A program made the position numbers and the translations under genes. From the NCBI GenBank assembly GCA_015484945.1, contig WFUO01000063.1, positions 1 through 55,314 on the forward strand: 55,314 nt of DNA. The letters run 5' to 3'. Of this stretch, positions 20,201 to 26,459 are shown piece after piece; position 1 is the stretch's first letter; each line of letters starts with the position of its first letter. Under the pieces are notes generated by a model, which did no database searches, was not told the origin of the DNA, and saw only the letters and a program-made list of their open reading frames with translations. Origin of the DNA: Gammaproteobacteria bacterium (GTDB lineage: Bacteria; Pseudomonadota; Gammaproteobacteria; WFUO01).

Positions 20201-20810
20201 TGGCGGTAAGCTGTGGAATTTCTTTAACACGCATATCCGTCCGTTTCTCGTCATGCGGGGTGGGCGATGGAAGCCACGAAAATGGCTTGGCCAGGGTATC
20301 GGTTTTTCCGCTGACTTCCTTCGATCAATTCGCGCAGCAGACAATCTGACGAAAGTGTTGTTCTCTGGTAGCAAACAAAAGCCAGGATTGTTTTTCTACG
20401 TCAACCCAGTGCCCACACCTGGCATTCAGCAGGTCGTTCTACGTATCAACGGTCAGTCTTATGAGTACAGGAACTATCCGGGTGAATGGCGGCGGTTTGA
20501 GTGGCCGGCCGCAAATCCGGTTGCCGGCGCAAGTCTCAAGGCAGTCAGCACCGAGAACAACCACCACGTAGTACTAGACAAAAGGGGGGAATGGGCGCTG
20601 TTCCACCTTCTCAAGGCTGCCAGATTGCGTCACCAGGGTGCGAATGTCTATCTGACAACATGGAGAATGCGCATGGTGAACGGCAGGCATGTGAATGTCA
20701 TGTTCCGGATAAGAACAGGAGGAAACGGAAACATGTTCAATATCCTTGACAATAACATGGTTTTGCCGGAATTACTATTCAAGCGCAGGCAGATTGCATT
20801 GAGGCATTAG
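17289..20810 (+). CDS. tssM: T6SS inner-membrane ATPase-like protein TssM (IcmF family)
   Basis: A 1173-residue IcmF/VasK protein. Two N-terminal membrane helices are followed by a cytoplasmic domain with an intact Walker A (GPSAAGKT, about residues 129-136) and a third helix near residue 440 (SMAAISLIMATTVVFMAI). A large periplasmic part ends in the TssJ-binding beta domain. TssM spans the envelope with TssJ and TssL as the channel. Arginine codons AGG/AGA are frequent; for example four of seven Arg codons in 18541-18603 are AGG, unlike the flanking housekeeping genes. Confidence 0.94.
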   Translation: MYMIFSRLASLFLNRNSLVVIGLLSVIAIIWYAGPHVGLTGRVARFAVIGAVVGMVVLFLVVRAVVYKIRGKRLAKEIVDGDDNDSRAEVEEIRHKLREAISSIRSSSIGLKYKGQAALYALPWYMVIGPSAAGKTSMVRNSGLEFPVSQNREIDLRGIEGTRNCDWWFSSEAIFLDTSGRYTSSDDCDDEWHGFLSMLRQHRPKQPVSGIIVVLPLPEIVANTDSGVADHVKTIRRRINELITELGFIFPVYIIFSKCDLLDGFASYFSDISDCDRDRALGFHMIDGDDSEIIKHSHAEIDTLTSLVKQFRIHKLSRAMNLREKQRIHGFTYDFSLAMQKIGRFIEMLIRDNPYQESPAYKGVYLTSSIQSGMPLQCVIDSIGQSFSSSAETPEDRNADESRSYFVHDLFKKVIVGARELPFRNRKRLRTIKTLRRISMAAISLIMATTVVFMAISWKRNRDLLDSVSALVSERGGIADLASLSSAYDLLSSLYSFRKKLARLNTERPLSYGSGLYQGFILAELIDSMQFHLVDIIVRTKYAGYLKNKLIASHTDWLKSSEVRREKIRDEYYAALRQYLMLYHTNRMDTHEFSTHLAAYISAKGDMNPRIATILSRLYARMISGRKARIQIDSSIVALARKDLSKVPDARYVYERIRQEGIRRMGSTSLQELVNADRGSAYISSYRIPVLFTHDGWNRYMKASLAKIGARGVIDDWVVRGETGHAGMMGNAIENAARLRKFIEDIRGHYAREYARHWQSLLLRAHLRGSSAGKLAVMESLERITAKNSDYTYLIKAIYRHLSIRVESRRRGGKNTTRLLLARYYPGLVRFLQASMDKKHHAAYTSLIRKLQDEFNYVTSSPDSDHQAVRLTMQILTGQGRNSEIYNAFLRTRSMSTGLDSRSRRILAHIMTIPVSGVWNRYLAMSRRNLQQSWRNHVYRHYISKIARRFPFSDAAEEVRLADLGDFMAPGGGKLWNFFNTHIRPFLVMRGGRWKPRKWLGQGIGFSADFLRSIRAADNLTKVLFSGSKQKPGLFFYVNPVPTPGIQQVVLRINGQSYEYRNYPGEWRRFEWPAANPVAGASLKAVSTENNHHVVLDKRGEWALFHLLKAARLRHQGANVYLTTWRMRMVNGRHVNVMFRIRTGGNGNMFNILDNNMVLPELLFKRRQIALRH

Positions 20811-20851
20811 GTTGGATTTTTCAAACGACAGAAACTTTCTGGAGGTCGGCA

Positions 20852-20992
20852 TTGGCTGATTCATTCAAGTCGCCCCCTGTTTGTACCACGTCAAAACAGA
20901 TGGAAGCTGGCGTTACACGTCATTCGATATCCATCGTTGACACAGGGTGTTTGTATCAGCTGTATTACAGGCACCAGGCAACAAGCACCTAG
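20852..20992 (+). CDS. Possible small ORF between tssM and tagF
   Basis: A TTG at 20852 has a strong GGAGG (20841-20845) 6 bases upstream and opens a 46-codon frame ending TAG at 20990-20992, 5 bases before the tagF ATG, which has no good ribosome site of its own. The peptide starts LADSFKSPPVCTTSKQ and has no recognisable domain, signal or membrane segment. It may be a real small protein or a leader that couples translation to tagF. Coding status is uncertain. Confidence 0.3.
   Translation: MADSFKSPPVCTTSKQMEAGVTRHSISIVDTGCLYQLYYRHQATST
20937..20966 (+). promoter_or_regulatory. Possible internal promoter before tagF
   Basis: TTGACA (20937-20942) is followed, after 18 bases, by TGTATT (20961-20966, 4 of 6 matches). 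It would start transcription about 25 bases before the tagF ATG at 20998, and the 187-base gap after tssM is the longest in the cluster. The match could be chance. Confidence 0.3.
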
Positions 20993-20997
20993 CAGAA

Positions 20998-21903
20998 ATG
21001 GACATGAGATCGTCATATATACAGGAAGGCAGGCTCAGATATTACGGCAAGCTGCCAGGCGAGAGTGATTACCTGTCACGCCGTGGGGCTATGGGAGACA
21101 GTCTGGGCCTGTTCGAGTGGGTGGAAGAGGGTAATCGCTATATCAAGCATTTTGGTGGCATACGCAATCCTCAACCACAAACATACGGGATCGTGTTCAT
21201 CTCGGTTGATGGAAAAACGATATCCGGTTCCATCAGATATTCACATGATTGTCATGGGCGCCAATACCCGTTTGCCTGTTATGTAAACAAGATGAATTTA
21301 TCCACATCTCTTGAGGATGTTGTTGATGTCATTGGTCTTGCTGATGGCCTGGCCGGGCATATTGCGTGTGTGGATAAGCAGGCGGATATGCAGTCAGGCT
21401 GCAATGCTGTAATCGATGATTCCGCTGCGCGGCACCAGATTACGCAAGAGATACAAGGCAGACTGGTATGTGAATTTTCCGAGCAGTTGCGCAAGGAAAC
21501 CGACAGGGACTTTGACAGTTACAGGAACTGTGTCGTCAACGCCATGAAAAGACTGCTTGAAACCGGTGGTGGCTTGGGCATGAAAATCCATACCGGACGT
21601 AATCCTGGCTACAGGATTTGTTCACTGGTCTACTGGATCATGTTATGTGATTCCCTGGCATCGGATAGTGGCTTGCAACGTCATTATCTCTGGGACAATA
21701 CAACTGATGCATCGTCTTTGATCGTTGTCCCCGGTGTATTGACGGCGTCGCTGATGAAATATCTATTCGATTCAGCGCATGTTTCCGACATTGTCATAGA
21801 CCCGGAACGTCTGTGTCCCGATGCAAAGGCAAATGTCAGAAGGCTGGAGAGCAACATGCGTCTTGTCGATGCATTACGTACTAACCATGGGTATATGGCA
21901 TGA
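20998..21903 (+). CDS. tagF: T6SS-associated protein TagF
   Basis: A 301-residue protein whose N-terminus carries the TagF signature LRYYGKLPGESDYLSRRG (family form GKLPxxGDFLxR). In Pseudomonas aeruginosa TagF represses T6SS activity after translation, in part through the Fha pathway. Neither fha nor ppkA/pppA is seen in this window. The ATG at 20998 gives MDMRSSYIQEG. A GTG at 20947 would add 17 unrelated-looking residues. The 3' end overlaps tssA by 4 bases. Confidence 0.85.
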   Translation: MDMRSSYIQEGRLRYYGKLPGESDYLSRRGAMGDSLGLFEWVEEGNRYIKHFGGIRNPQPQTYGIVFISVDGKTISGSIRYSHDCHGRQYPFACYVNKMNLSTSLEDVVDVIGLADGLAGHIACVDKQADMQSGCNAVIDDSAARHQITQEIQGRLVCEFSEQLRKETDRDFDSYRNCVVNAMKRLLETGGGLGMKIHTGRNPGYRICSLVYWIMLCDSLASDSGLQRHYLWDNTTDASSLIVVPGVLTASLMKYLFDSAHVSDIVIDPERLCPDAKANVRRLESNMRLVDALRTNHGYMA

Positions 21904-23315
21904 ACGCAATACTGGAAGACCAGGGCATGGATACCGGTAACGATCTCATGGACGCCCTGTTGCATGATATCGGTGGAGATCATGGTGATTGTCGGTATTC
22001 GGATCCATTTATTACCATAAAAACAGAGATAGACAAGCCATCTGGTGTCGATGCAAGTCTTGTCAAGGAACAGTCCATACTGATATTCAGGGAATATGCC
22101 AAGGATCTGCGGGTCTACGCATACTTGTTATCCGCCTATTGCTTCGAAAGGGACATTGACGGACTGATATCCTGTCTCCAGGCATTGCCGGTTCTTATGG
22201 AAAGGTTCAGTGATATCCTTTATCCACGTAGCGATTCGGCAAGGATAAATACCATCCAGTGGCTCAATACACCGCGTTTGACCAGCCTTGTCGAGCGAAA
22301 CTATTCAACCATATCCGTTGATGATCGTCAGGCGCTTCGTAAGGTGGTGGATATTGCCAATGAATCACTTTCCACACATATCGACAGTTCGGTTTCCATC
22401 AGGTGTTTCGATGAGATCATCAGAATCTCTGAAAGTTTGAATACACAGGTAACAGAAAGCGAATCGGGCAGTAAACCTGGCACTGAAAAAGCCTTCAATC
22501 CCGGGAAGGTGATACACAAGCTGGTCAGGCATTACCTGGAACAAGGTGAATACGAGGCAGCAATCAATACCAGTCGTGCCTATCGCTGGGGTCGACTTTC
22601 AAAAATACCCAACGAGGCTGGTGTAACCAGGATCTCCGAGCCAAGACAGCGCCCTCAGTGCAGTGCTTCGGATGATATAGAACAGTTCATCATGCATGAG
22701 AGAATGTTCCTCGAGCCTGGTGCACAGTATCTGTTCTCACTGCAATATCACCAGTACCGACTTGCAAGAAATCTTGGATTGGAGCATGTATCCAGCACCA
22801 TCGCAGACAATATTGTAAGGCTTTTCAACAGGATGCCTGATCTCTTCGGGCTCAGGTTCGAAAATGGCAGGCCATTCGTTGATCCCGGATCCTCTGCCTG
22901 GATTCGTGGGCTGATGACACACGATGAGCATGATGTCAGGCAGGATATGGTACCAGACCCTATCAGTGAGGCCGATAGAATCGCACGTGATCAGGGGATA
23001 TCGACTGCGGTCGAGTATCTGTTGTCGCTGAAGGCTGATGACAAATCAGTCGATATACGACGCCAGCTCAGGATATACGATCTGCTTTTAGCTGAAGGCC
23101 ATGTCGGTCTGTCGCTGGTTACATTGAGGAGACTGTATCATGAGATCGTGGAATACCGTGCCTGTCACTGGAACAGGCAATTAACGGCCGAAGTCACGGA
23201 ACGGATACGCCTGGTCTCTGATCGTAGCAAACATGGTCTCCCGGACGATGGCGAACTGACTGAGCTGATGTATGACGCCGACATCGTCATGGCCATGAGT
23301 TCAATAAGGGAATAA
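21900..23315 (+). CDS. tssA: T6SS protein TssA (ImpA N-terminal domain, VasJ-type C-terminus)
   Basis: A 471-residue TssA. The N-terminal ImpA domain spans about residues 40-160 (VKEQSILIFREYAKDLRVYAYL, DIDGLISCLQALPVLMERF and NTIQWLNTPRL), and the C-terminus resembles the VasJ-type region (AVEYLLSLKADDK..., QLRIYDLLLAEGHVGLSLVTL). TssA docks to the baseplate and coordinates sheath-tube polymerisation; the VasJ-type end suggests a short TssA that stays at one end of the sheath. The ATGA overlap with tagF suggests coupled translation. Confidence 0.88.
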   Translation: MNAILEDQGMDTGNDLMDALLHDIGGDHGDCRYSDPFITIKTEIDKPSGVDASLVKEQSILIFREYAKDLRVYAYLLSAYCFERDIDGLISCLQALPVLMERFSDILYPRSDSARINTIQWLNTPRLTSLVERNYSTISVDDRQALRKVVDIANESLSTHIDSSVSIRCFDEIIRISESLNTQVTESESGSKPGTEKAFNPGKVIHKLVRHYLEQGEYEAAINTSRAYRWGRLSKIPNEAGVTRISEPRQRPQCSASDDIEQFIMHERMFLEPGAQYLFSLQYHQYRLARNLGLEHVSSTIADNIVRLFNRMPDLFGLRFENGRPFVDPGSSAWIRGLMTHDEHDVRQDMVPDPISEADRIARDQGISTAVEYLLSLKADDKSVDIRRQLRIYDLLLAEGHVGLSLVTLRRLYHEIVEYRACHWNRQLTAEVTERIRLVSDRSKHGLPDDGELTELMYDADIVMAMSSIRE

Positions 23316-23337
23316 TACCGTAAAAGGAGTATATGTC

Positions 23338-23850
23338 ATGTCAGACAGCTTTCAGAACGAAATACCCAAGGCAAGAGTCAATATCACGCTAGATGTCGAA
23401 ACCAATGGCGCCAGAAAAAAGCTGGAGCTGCCACTCAAGCTGCTGGTAATGGGCGATTTCAGCAACAGAAAGTCGACAACCCGGATTGCTGACAGGGAGC
23501 GTATCAATATCAACAAGGTAAACCTCGAGAGCGTCCTGGCGCAGTTTTCTCCTTCCACCTCGTTCAGTGTGCCAAACATGATCGCAGGGGATGACAGTGA
23601 TCTGCATGTCGATCTCAAGTTCGATTCCTTCAGCTCTTTTCATCCTGAACAGGTCGCCAGCCAGGTGCCCGAGCTGCACAAGCTTCTGGCAATGCGAAAT
23701 CTTCTCAAGGATCTCAAGTCCAATCTTCTCGACAATACGCGTTTCAGAAAGGAGCTCGAGTCCATTGTCGGTAATGAGCCGGAACTGGAGGATCTAAAAC
23801 GTCAGCTCGAAGCGCTTGTCGAGACCGAGATACCGGAATCTGCCCAGTAA
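23338..23850 (+). CDS. tssB: T6SS contractile sheath small subunit TssB
   Basis: A 170-residue TssB/VipA/ImpB. The segments IPKARVNITLDVETNGARKK and ELPLKLLVMGDFSNR are diagnostic, and the C-terminal helix (LRDL-like DLKRQLEALVETE) pairs with TssC. With TssC it forms the contractile cytoplasmic sheath. AAAGGAG lies before the ATG, and tssC follows after 13 bases. Confidence 0.95.
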   Translation: MSDSFQNEIPKARVNITLDVETNGARKKLELPLKLLVMGDFSNRKSTTRIADRERININKVNLESVLAQFSPSTSFSVPNMIAGDDSDLHVDLKFDSFSSFHPEQVASQVPELHKLLAMRNLLKDLKSNLLDNTRFRKELESIVGNEPELEDLKRQLEALVETEIPESAQ

Positions 23851-23863
23851 CAAGGAGGTCATT

Positions 23864-25396
23864 ATGGCAACTCAAGAACAGGCCACAGGCCGTAACACAA
23901 CGAATGTCGAGGTAAAATCTGGCGCCTATGAGCGGTTATGCCAGCTCGTCGATATCGAGCCAGTAACAGAAGATCTGCATATAACGCGATTTACTGACTC
24001 AACCGGGATGGCAGACATCCCTTTTCGGGACAGGCTGACTGCCGCGCTGCAGGTCTTCATCGACCTTACCACGCGTAACAGCAAGCGGGTCTCGAGAATA
24101 GACAAGAACCTGCTCGATATGTACATCGCGACTATTGATGAAAAAATAAGCCGTCAGCTCGATGCCATCATTCATCATCCGTCGTTTCAGAAGATAGAAT
24201 CGGCCTGGAAAGGCCTTAAGTTTCTGGTCGATAGATGTGACTTCAGGGCAAATATCAAGATCGACCTGCTGGATGTCAGCAAGGAAGACCTGCAGCTCGA
24301 CATGGAGGAAGCGCCTGATACGACGCAATGCGGTCTGTACAAGCATATCTATATAGACGAGTACGACACCCCGGGTGGTGAACCTGTGACGTCTATCATC
24401 TCGAACTATGAATTTGATGCAAGCGCACAGGATGTATCGCTGTTGTCGGAGATATCCAGGGTATCCGCCTCTGCGCATTGCCCCTTCATCGCATCTGTGG
24501 GTGTAAGGTTCTTCGGCAAGGATTCGATCGATGAGCTACCCAAAATCAATGACTTGTCCAACTACATGGACAGAGCTGAATATATACGCTGGAAGGGATT
24601 CCGTGATTCTGAAGACTCGCGTTATGTCGGTCTGACCCTGCCACGATTCCTGCTGCGCATGCCCTATGGCAAGGATGGACAACCTGTTCGCACATTCAAC
24701 TACGAGGAGGATGTATCAGGGAATACGCATGAAAACTACCTCTGGTGCAATGCCTCGTTTGCGTTTGCGGCAAATCTGGCGAGAAGCTTCAAGGAGAACG
24801 GCTGGGTGGTCAATATTCGTGGTCCCGAATCCGGTGGAAAGGTGGATGATCTTCCCATCCACCTTTATGACCAGGGCAGGGGGCTGGAAAGCAAGATTCC
24901 TACAGAGATACTGATACCCGAAACCAGGGAGCTGGAGTTCGCCAACCTCGGCTTCATACCCCTGAGTTACTACAAGAACAGTGATTTTGCCTGCTTCTTC
25001 TCGGCGAACTCTGTCCAGAAGCCGGTCGAGTATACCAGCGCGGAGGCAACGGCAAACAGCAGGATCAACGCCAGGCTTCCCTATATCTATCTGGTTTCAC
25101 GTCTGGCGCAGTATCTCAAGGTACTTCAGCGCGAAAACATTGGTTCCAGCAAGAGTCGCCAGGTACTTGAAAACGAGCTGAATGACTGGATACAGACACT
25201 GGTGACCAAGATGAATGACCCAGATCCTGAGTTGATTGCCACCCATCCGTTGCGTGATGGCCAGGTCACAGTCAAGGAGATAGAGGACAACCCTGGATTT
25301 TACCAGGTGTCCTTGTATGTGATGCCGCATTTCCAGATCGAAGGCGTCGATGTAAGGCTATCGCTGGTGGCGCAACTGCCGAAGGCGGTGCAGTAG
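23864..25396 (+). CDS. tssC: T6SS contractile sheath large subunit TssC
   Basis: A 510-residue TssC/VipB/ImpC. Family blocks include HHPSFQKIESAWKGLKFLVD, ISNYEFDASAQDVSLLSEIS, GFRDSEDSRYVGLTLPRFLL and ENGWVVNIRGPESGG. I chose the ATG at 23864 because AAGGAGG (23852-23858) sits 5 bases upstream; an upstream in-frame start at 23816 lies inside tssB. The last strands intertwine with TssB to build the sheath. A 127-base structured gap follows before hcp. Confidence 0.95.
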   Translation: MATQEQATGRNTTNVEVKSGAYERLCQLVDIEPVTEDLHITRFTDSTGMADIPFRDRLTAALQVFIDLTTRNSKRVSRIDKNLLDMYIATIDEKISRQLDAIIHHPSFQKIESAWKGLKFLVDRCDFRANIKIDLLDVSKEDLQLDMEEAPDTTQCGLYKHIYIDEYDTPGGEPVTSIISNYEFDASAQDVSLLSEISRVSASAHCPFIASVGVRFFGKDSIDELPKINDLSNYMDRAEYIRWKGFRDSEDSRYVGLTLPRFLLRMPYGKDGQPVRTFNYEEDVSGNTHENYLWCNASFAFAANLARSFKENGWVVNIRGPESGGKVDDLPIHLYDQGRGLESKIPTEILIPETRELEFANLGFIPLSYYKNSDFACFFSANSVQKPVEYTSAEATANSRINARLPYIYLVSRLAQYLKVLQRENIGSSKSRQVLENELNDWIQTLVTKMNDPDPELIATHPLRDGQVTVKEIEDNPGFYQVSLYVMPHFQIEGVDVRLSLVAQLPKAVQ

Positions 25397-25457
25397 CAGG
25401 ATTCAAGGGAATGAACCCGGGTACGGTCGGCATGGTGTCGAACGACACTGTTTGCAA

Positions 25458-25477
25458 TGGCCCAAGGGAATTGGCCA
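25458..25477 (+). promoter_or_regulatory. GGA-loop hairpin in the hcp leader
   Basis: A 7-bp stem TGGCC(C)AA with TTGGCCA (one bulged C) exposes GGGAA in the loop (25466-25470). It lies in the 127-base tssC-hcp gap, which has three more GGA triplets (25408-25410, 25487-25489 and the hcp Shine-Dalgarno at 25514-25516). It is a candidate CsrA site; the role is inferred. Confidence 0.4.
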
Positions 25478-25523
25478 GTCATGCCCGGACAGTTGAATCA
25501 ACCAACGAATCAAGGAGATAGAA

Positions 25524-26009
25524 ATGGCAATACCCGCCTATATGTGGATTAAAGATGACCAGGGTGCGACCATCGAGGGCACTGTCGAGATCGCAGACCG
25601 TCATGGAAGCGTTGAGGTACTGGGCTTCAATCACGAAATCCGGATCCCGACAGACAACGATACGGGCGCGCTTACCGGTACGCGAAAGCACGAGCCGTTC
25701 GTGATTACCAAGGCCTATGACAGTTCCACGCCCTATCTGTACAAGGCCTGCAGTAATGGCCAGACACTAAAGGAGGTCGTTCTGCGCTGGTACAAGATCG
25801 ACGATACCGGGACCGAGAAGGAGTATTTCACGCATGTTCTCAATGATGTGAAGATCACCTCTGTCAAGCCAGTAATGCACAACGTCAAGGATCTCGACAA
25901 GGAGCGATATCCGCATCTCGAGGAAGTCGCCATGCGGTACTCCAAGATCACCTGGACGTACAAGGATGGAAATATCGAGTTTACCGACTCGTGGAACGAG
26001 GGCAGGTAA
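25524..26009 (+). CDS. hcp: T6SS inner tube protein Hcp
   Basis: A 161-residue Hcp1-family protein. It begins MAIPAYMWIKDDQGATIEG and contains VEVLGFNHEIRIP and GTRKHEPFVITKAYDSSTPYL, the conserved beta-barrel that stacks as hexamers to form the secreted tube. AAGGAG (25512-25517) lies 6 bases before the ATG. It is flanked by a structured leader and a strong 3' hairpin, suggesting separate control of dosage, since Hcp is needed in large molar excess. Confidence 0.96.
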   Translation: MAIPAYMWIKDDQGATIEGTVEIADRHGSVEVLGFNHEIRIPTDNDTGALTGTRKHEPFVITKAYDSSTPYLYKACSNGQTLKEVVLRWYKIDDTGTEKEYFTHVLNDVKITSVKPVMHNVKDLDKERYPHLEEVAMRYSKITWTYKDGNIEFTDSWNEGR

Positions 26010-26018
26010 GCAAAACCA

Positions 26019-26046
26019 GATATGGAGCGCATTTGCGCTCCATATC
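26019..26046 (+). terminator. Perfect hairpin after hcp (attenuator or mRNA stabiliser)
   Basis: Thirteen-base arms (26019-26031 and 26034-26046, GATATGGAGCGCA and its exact complement) around a 2-base centre begin 10 bases after the hcp stop. There is no U run, so full rho-independent termination is unlikely. A 3' hairpin of this kind would protect hcp mRNA and lower downstream readthrough. Confidence 0.7.
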
Positions 26047-26060
26047 GTCGAAGGATCGAC
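26047..26060 (+). promoter_or_regulatory. CsrA-type AAGGAT hexaloop on the tssE Shine-Dalgarno
   Basis: GTCG (26047-26050) pairs with CGAC (26057-26060), presenting AAGGAT (26051-26056) as a six-base loop; this is the ARGGAU core of the CsrA consensus. AAGGA is also the tssE ribosome-binding site, 8 bases before the ATG at 26064. The next base pair inward (A-T) could tighten the loop to AGGA. It immediately follows the hcp hairpin. Confidence 0.55.
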
Positions 26061-26063
26061 ATT

Positions 26064-26459
26064 ATGGCACTGATGGAAATTTTGACGGGTTACCATGCCG
26101 ATGGAAGCCCGGTGGTCAATCCTGAAGCATCCGATACGCGATACAGGAGTATTACCGACCACCTGTATCGACTACTCAATGCGCGACGTGGTGCGATCCA
26201 GCATATGCCGGACTACGGACTGCCGGATCTCAGTGAGTTGTATCAGGGACTTCCGTATTCTGTCGAGATACTGATCAGGGAGATCAAGGACCAGATAGAG
26301 CGATTCGAGCCCAGACTTCGAGATGTGAATATTGAGTACAAGCCGTTATCGTACGTCGACTGCATCGTCCATCTGGGTATTACAGCAAAAAGCTGTACAG
26401 ACGATGATATCAGTATCGAGACCTACTTCTACTCCGGTGGACGGGCAAGGGTGGAATGA
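26064..26459 (+). CDS. tssE: T6SS baseplate protein TssE (gp25-like)
   Basis: A 131-residue gp25-family protein. Motifs are RSITDHLYRLLNARRGAIQH, MPDYGLPDLSELYQ and the conserved EPRL (IERFEPRLRDVNIEYKP). It is the baseplate component that nucleates the sheath. The ATG at 26064 is preceded by AAGGA; a frame extension to 26022 runs through the hcp hairpin and is unlikely to be translated. It overlaps tssF by 4 bases. Confidence 0.92.
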   Translation: MALMEILTGYHADGSPVVNPEASDTRYRSITDHLYRLLNARRGAIQHMPDYGLPDLSELYQGLPYSVEILIREIKDQIERFEPRLRDVNIEYKPLSYVDCIVHLGITAKSCTDDDISIETYFYSGGRARVE

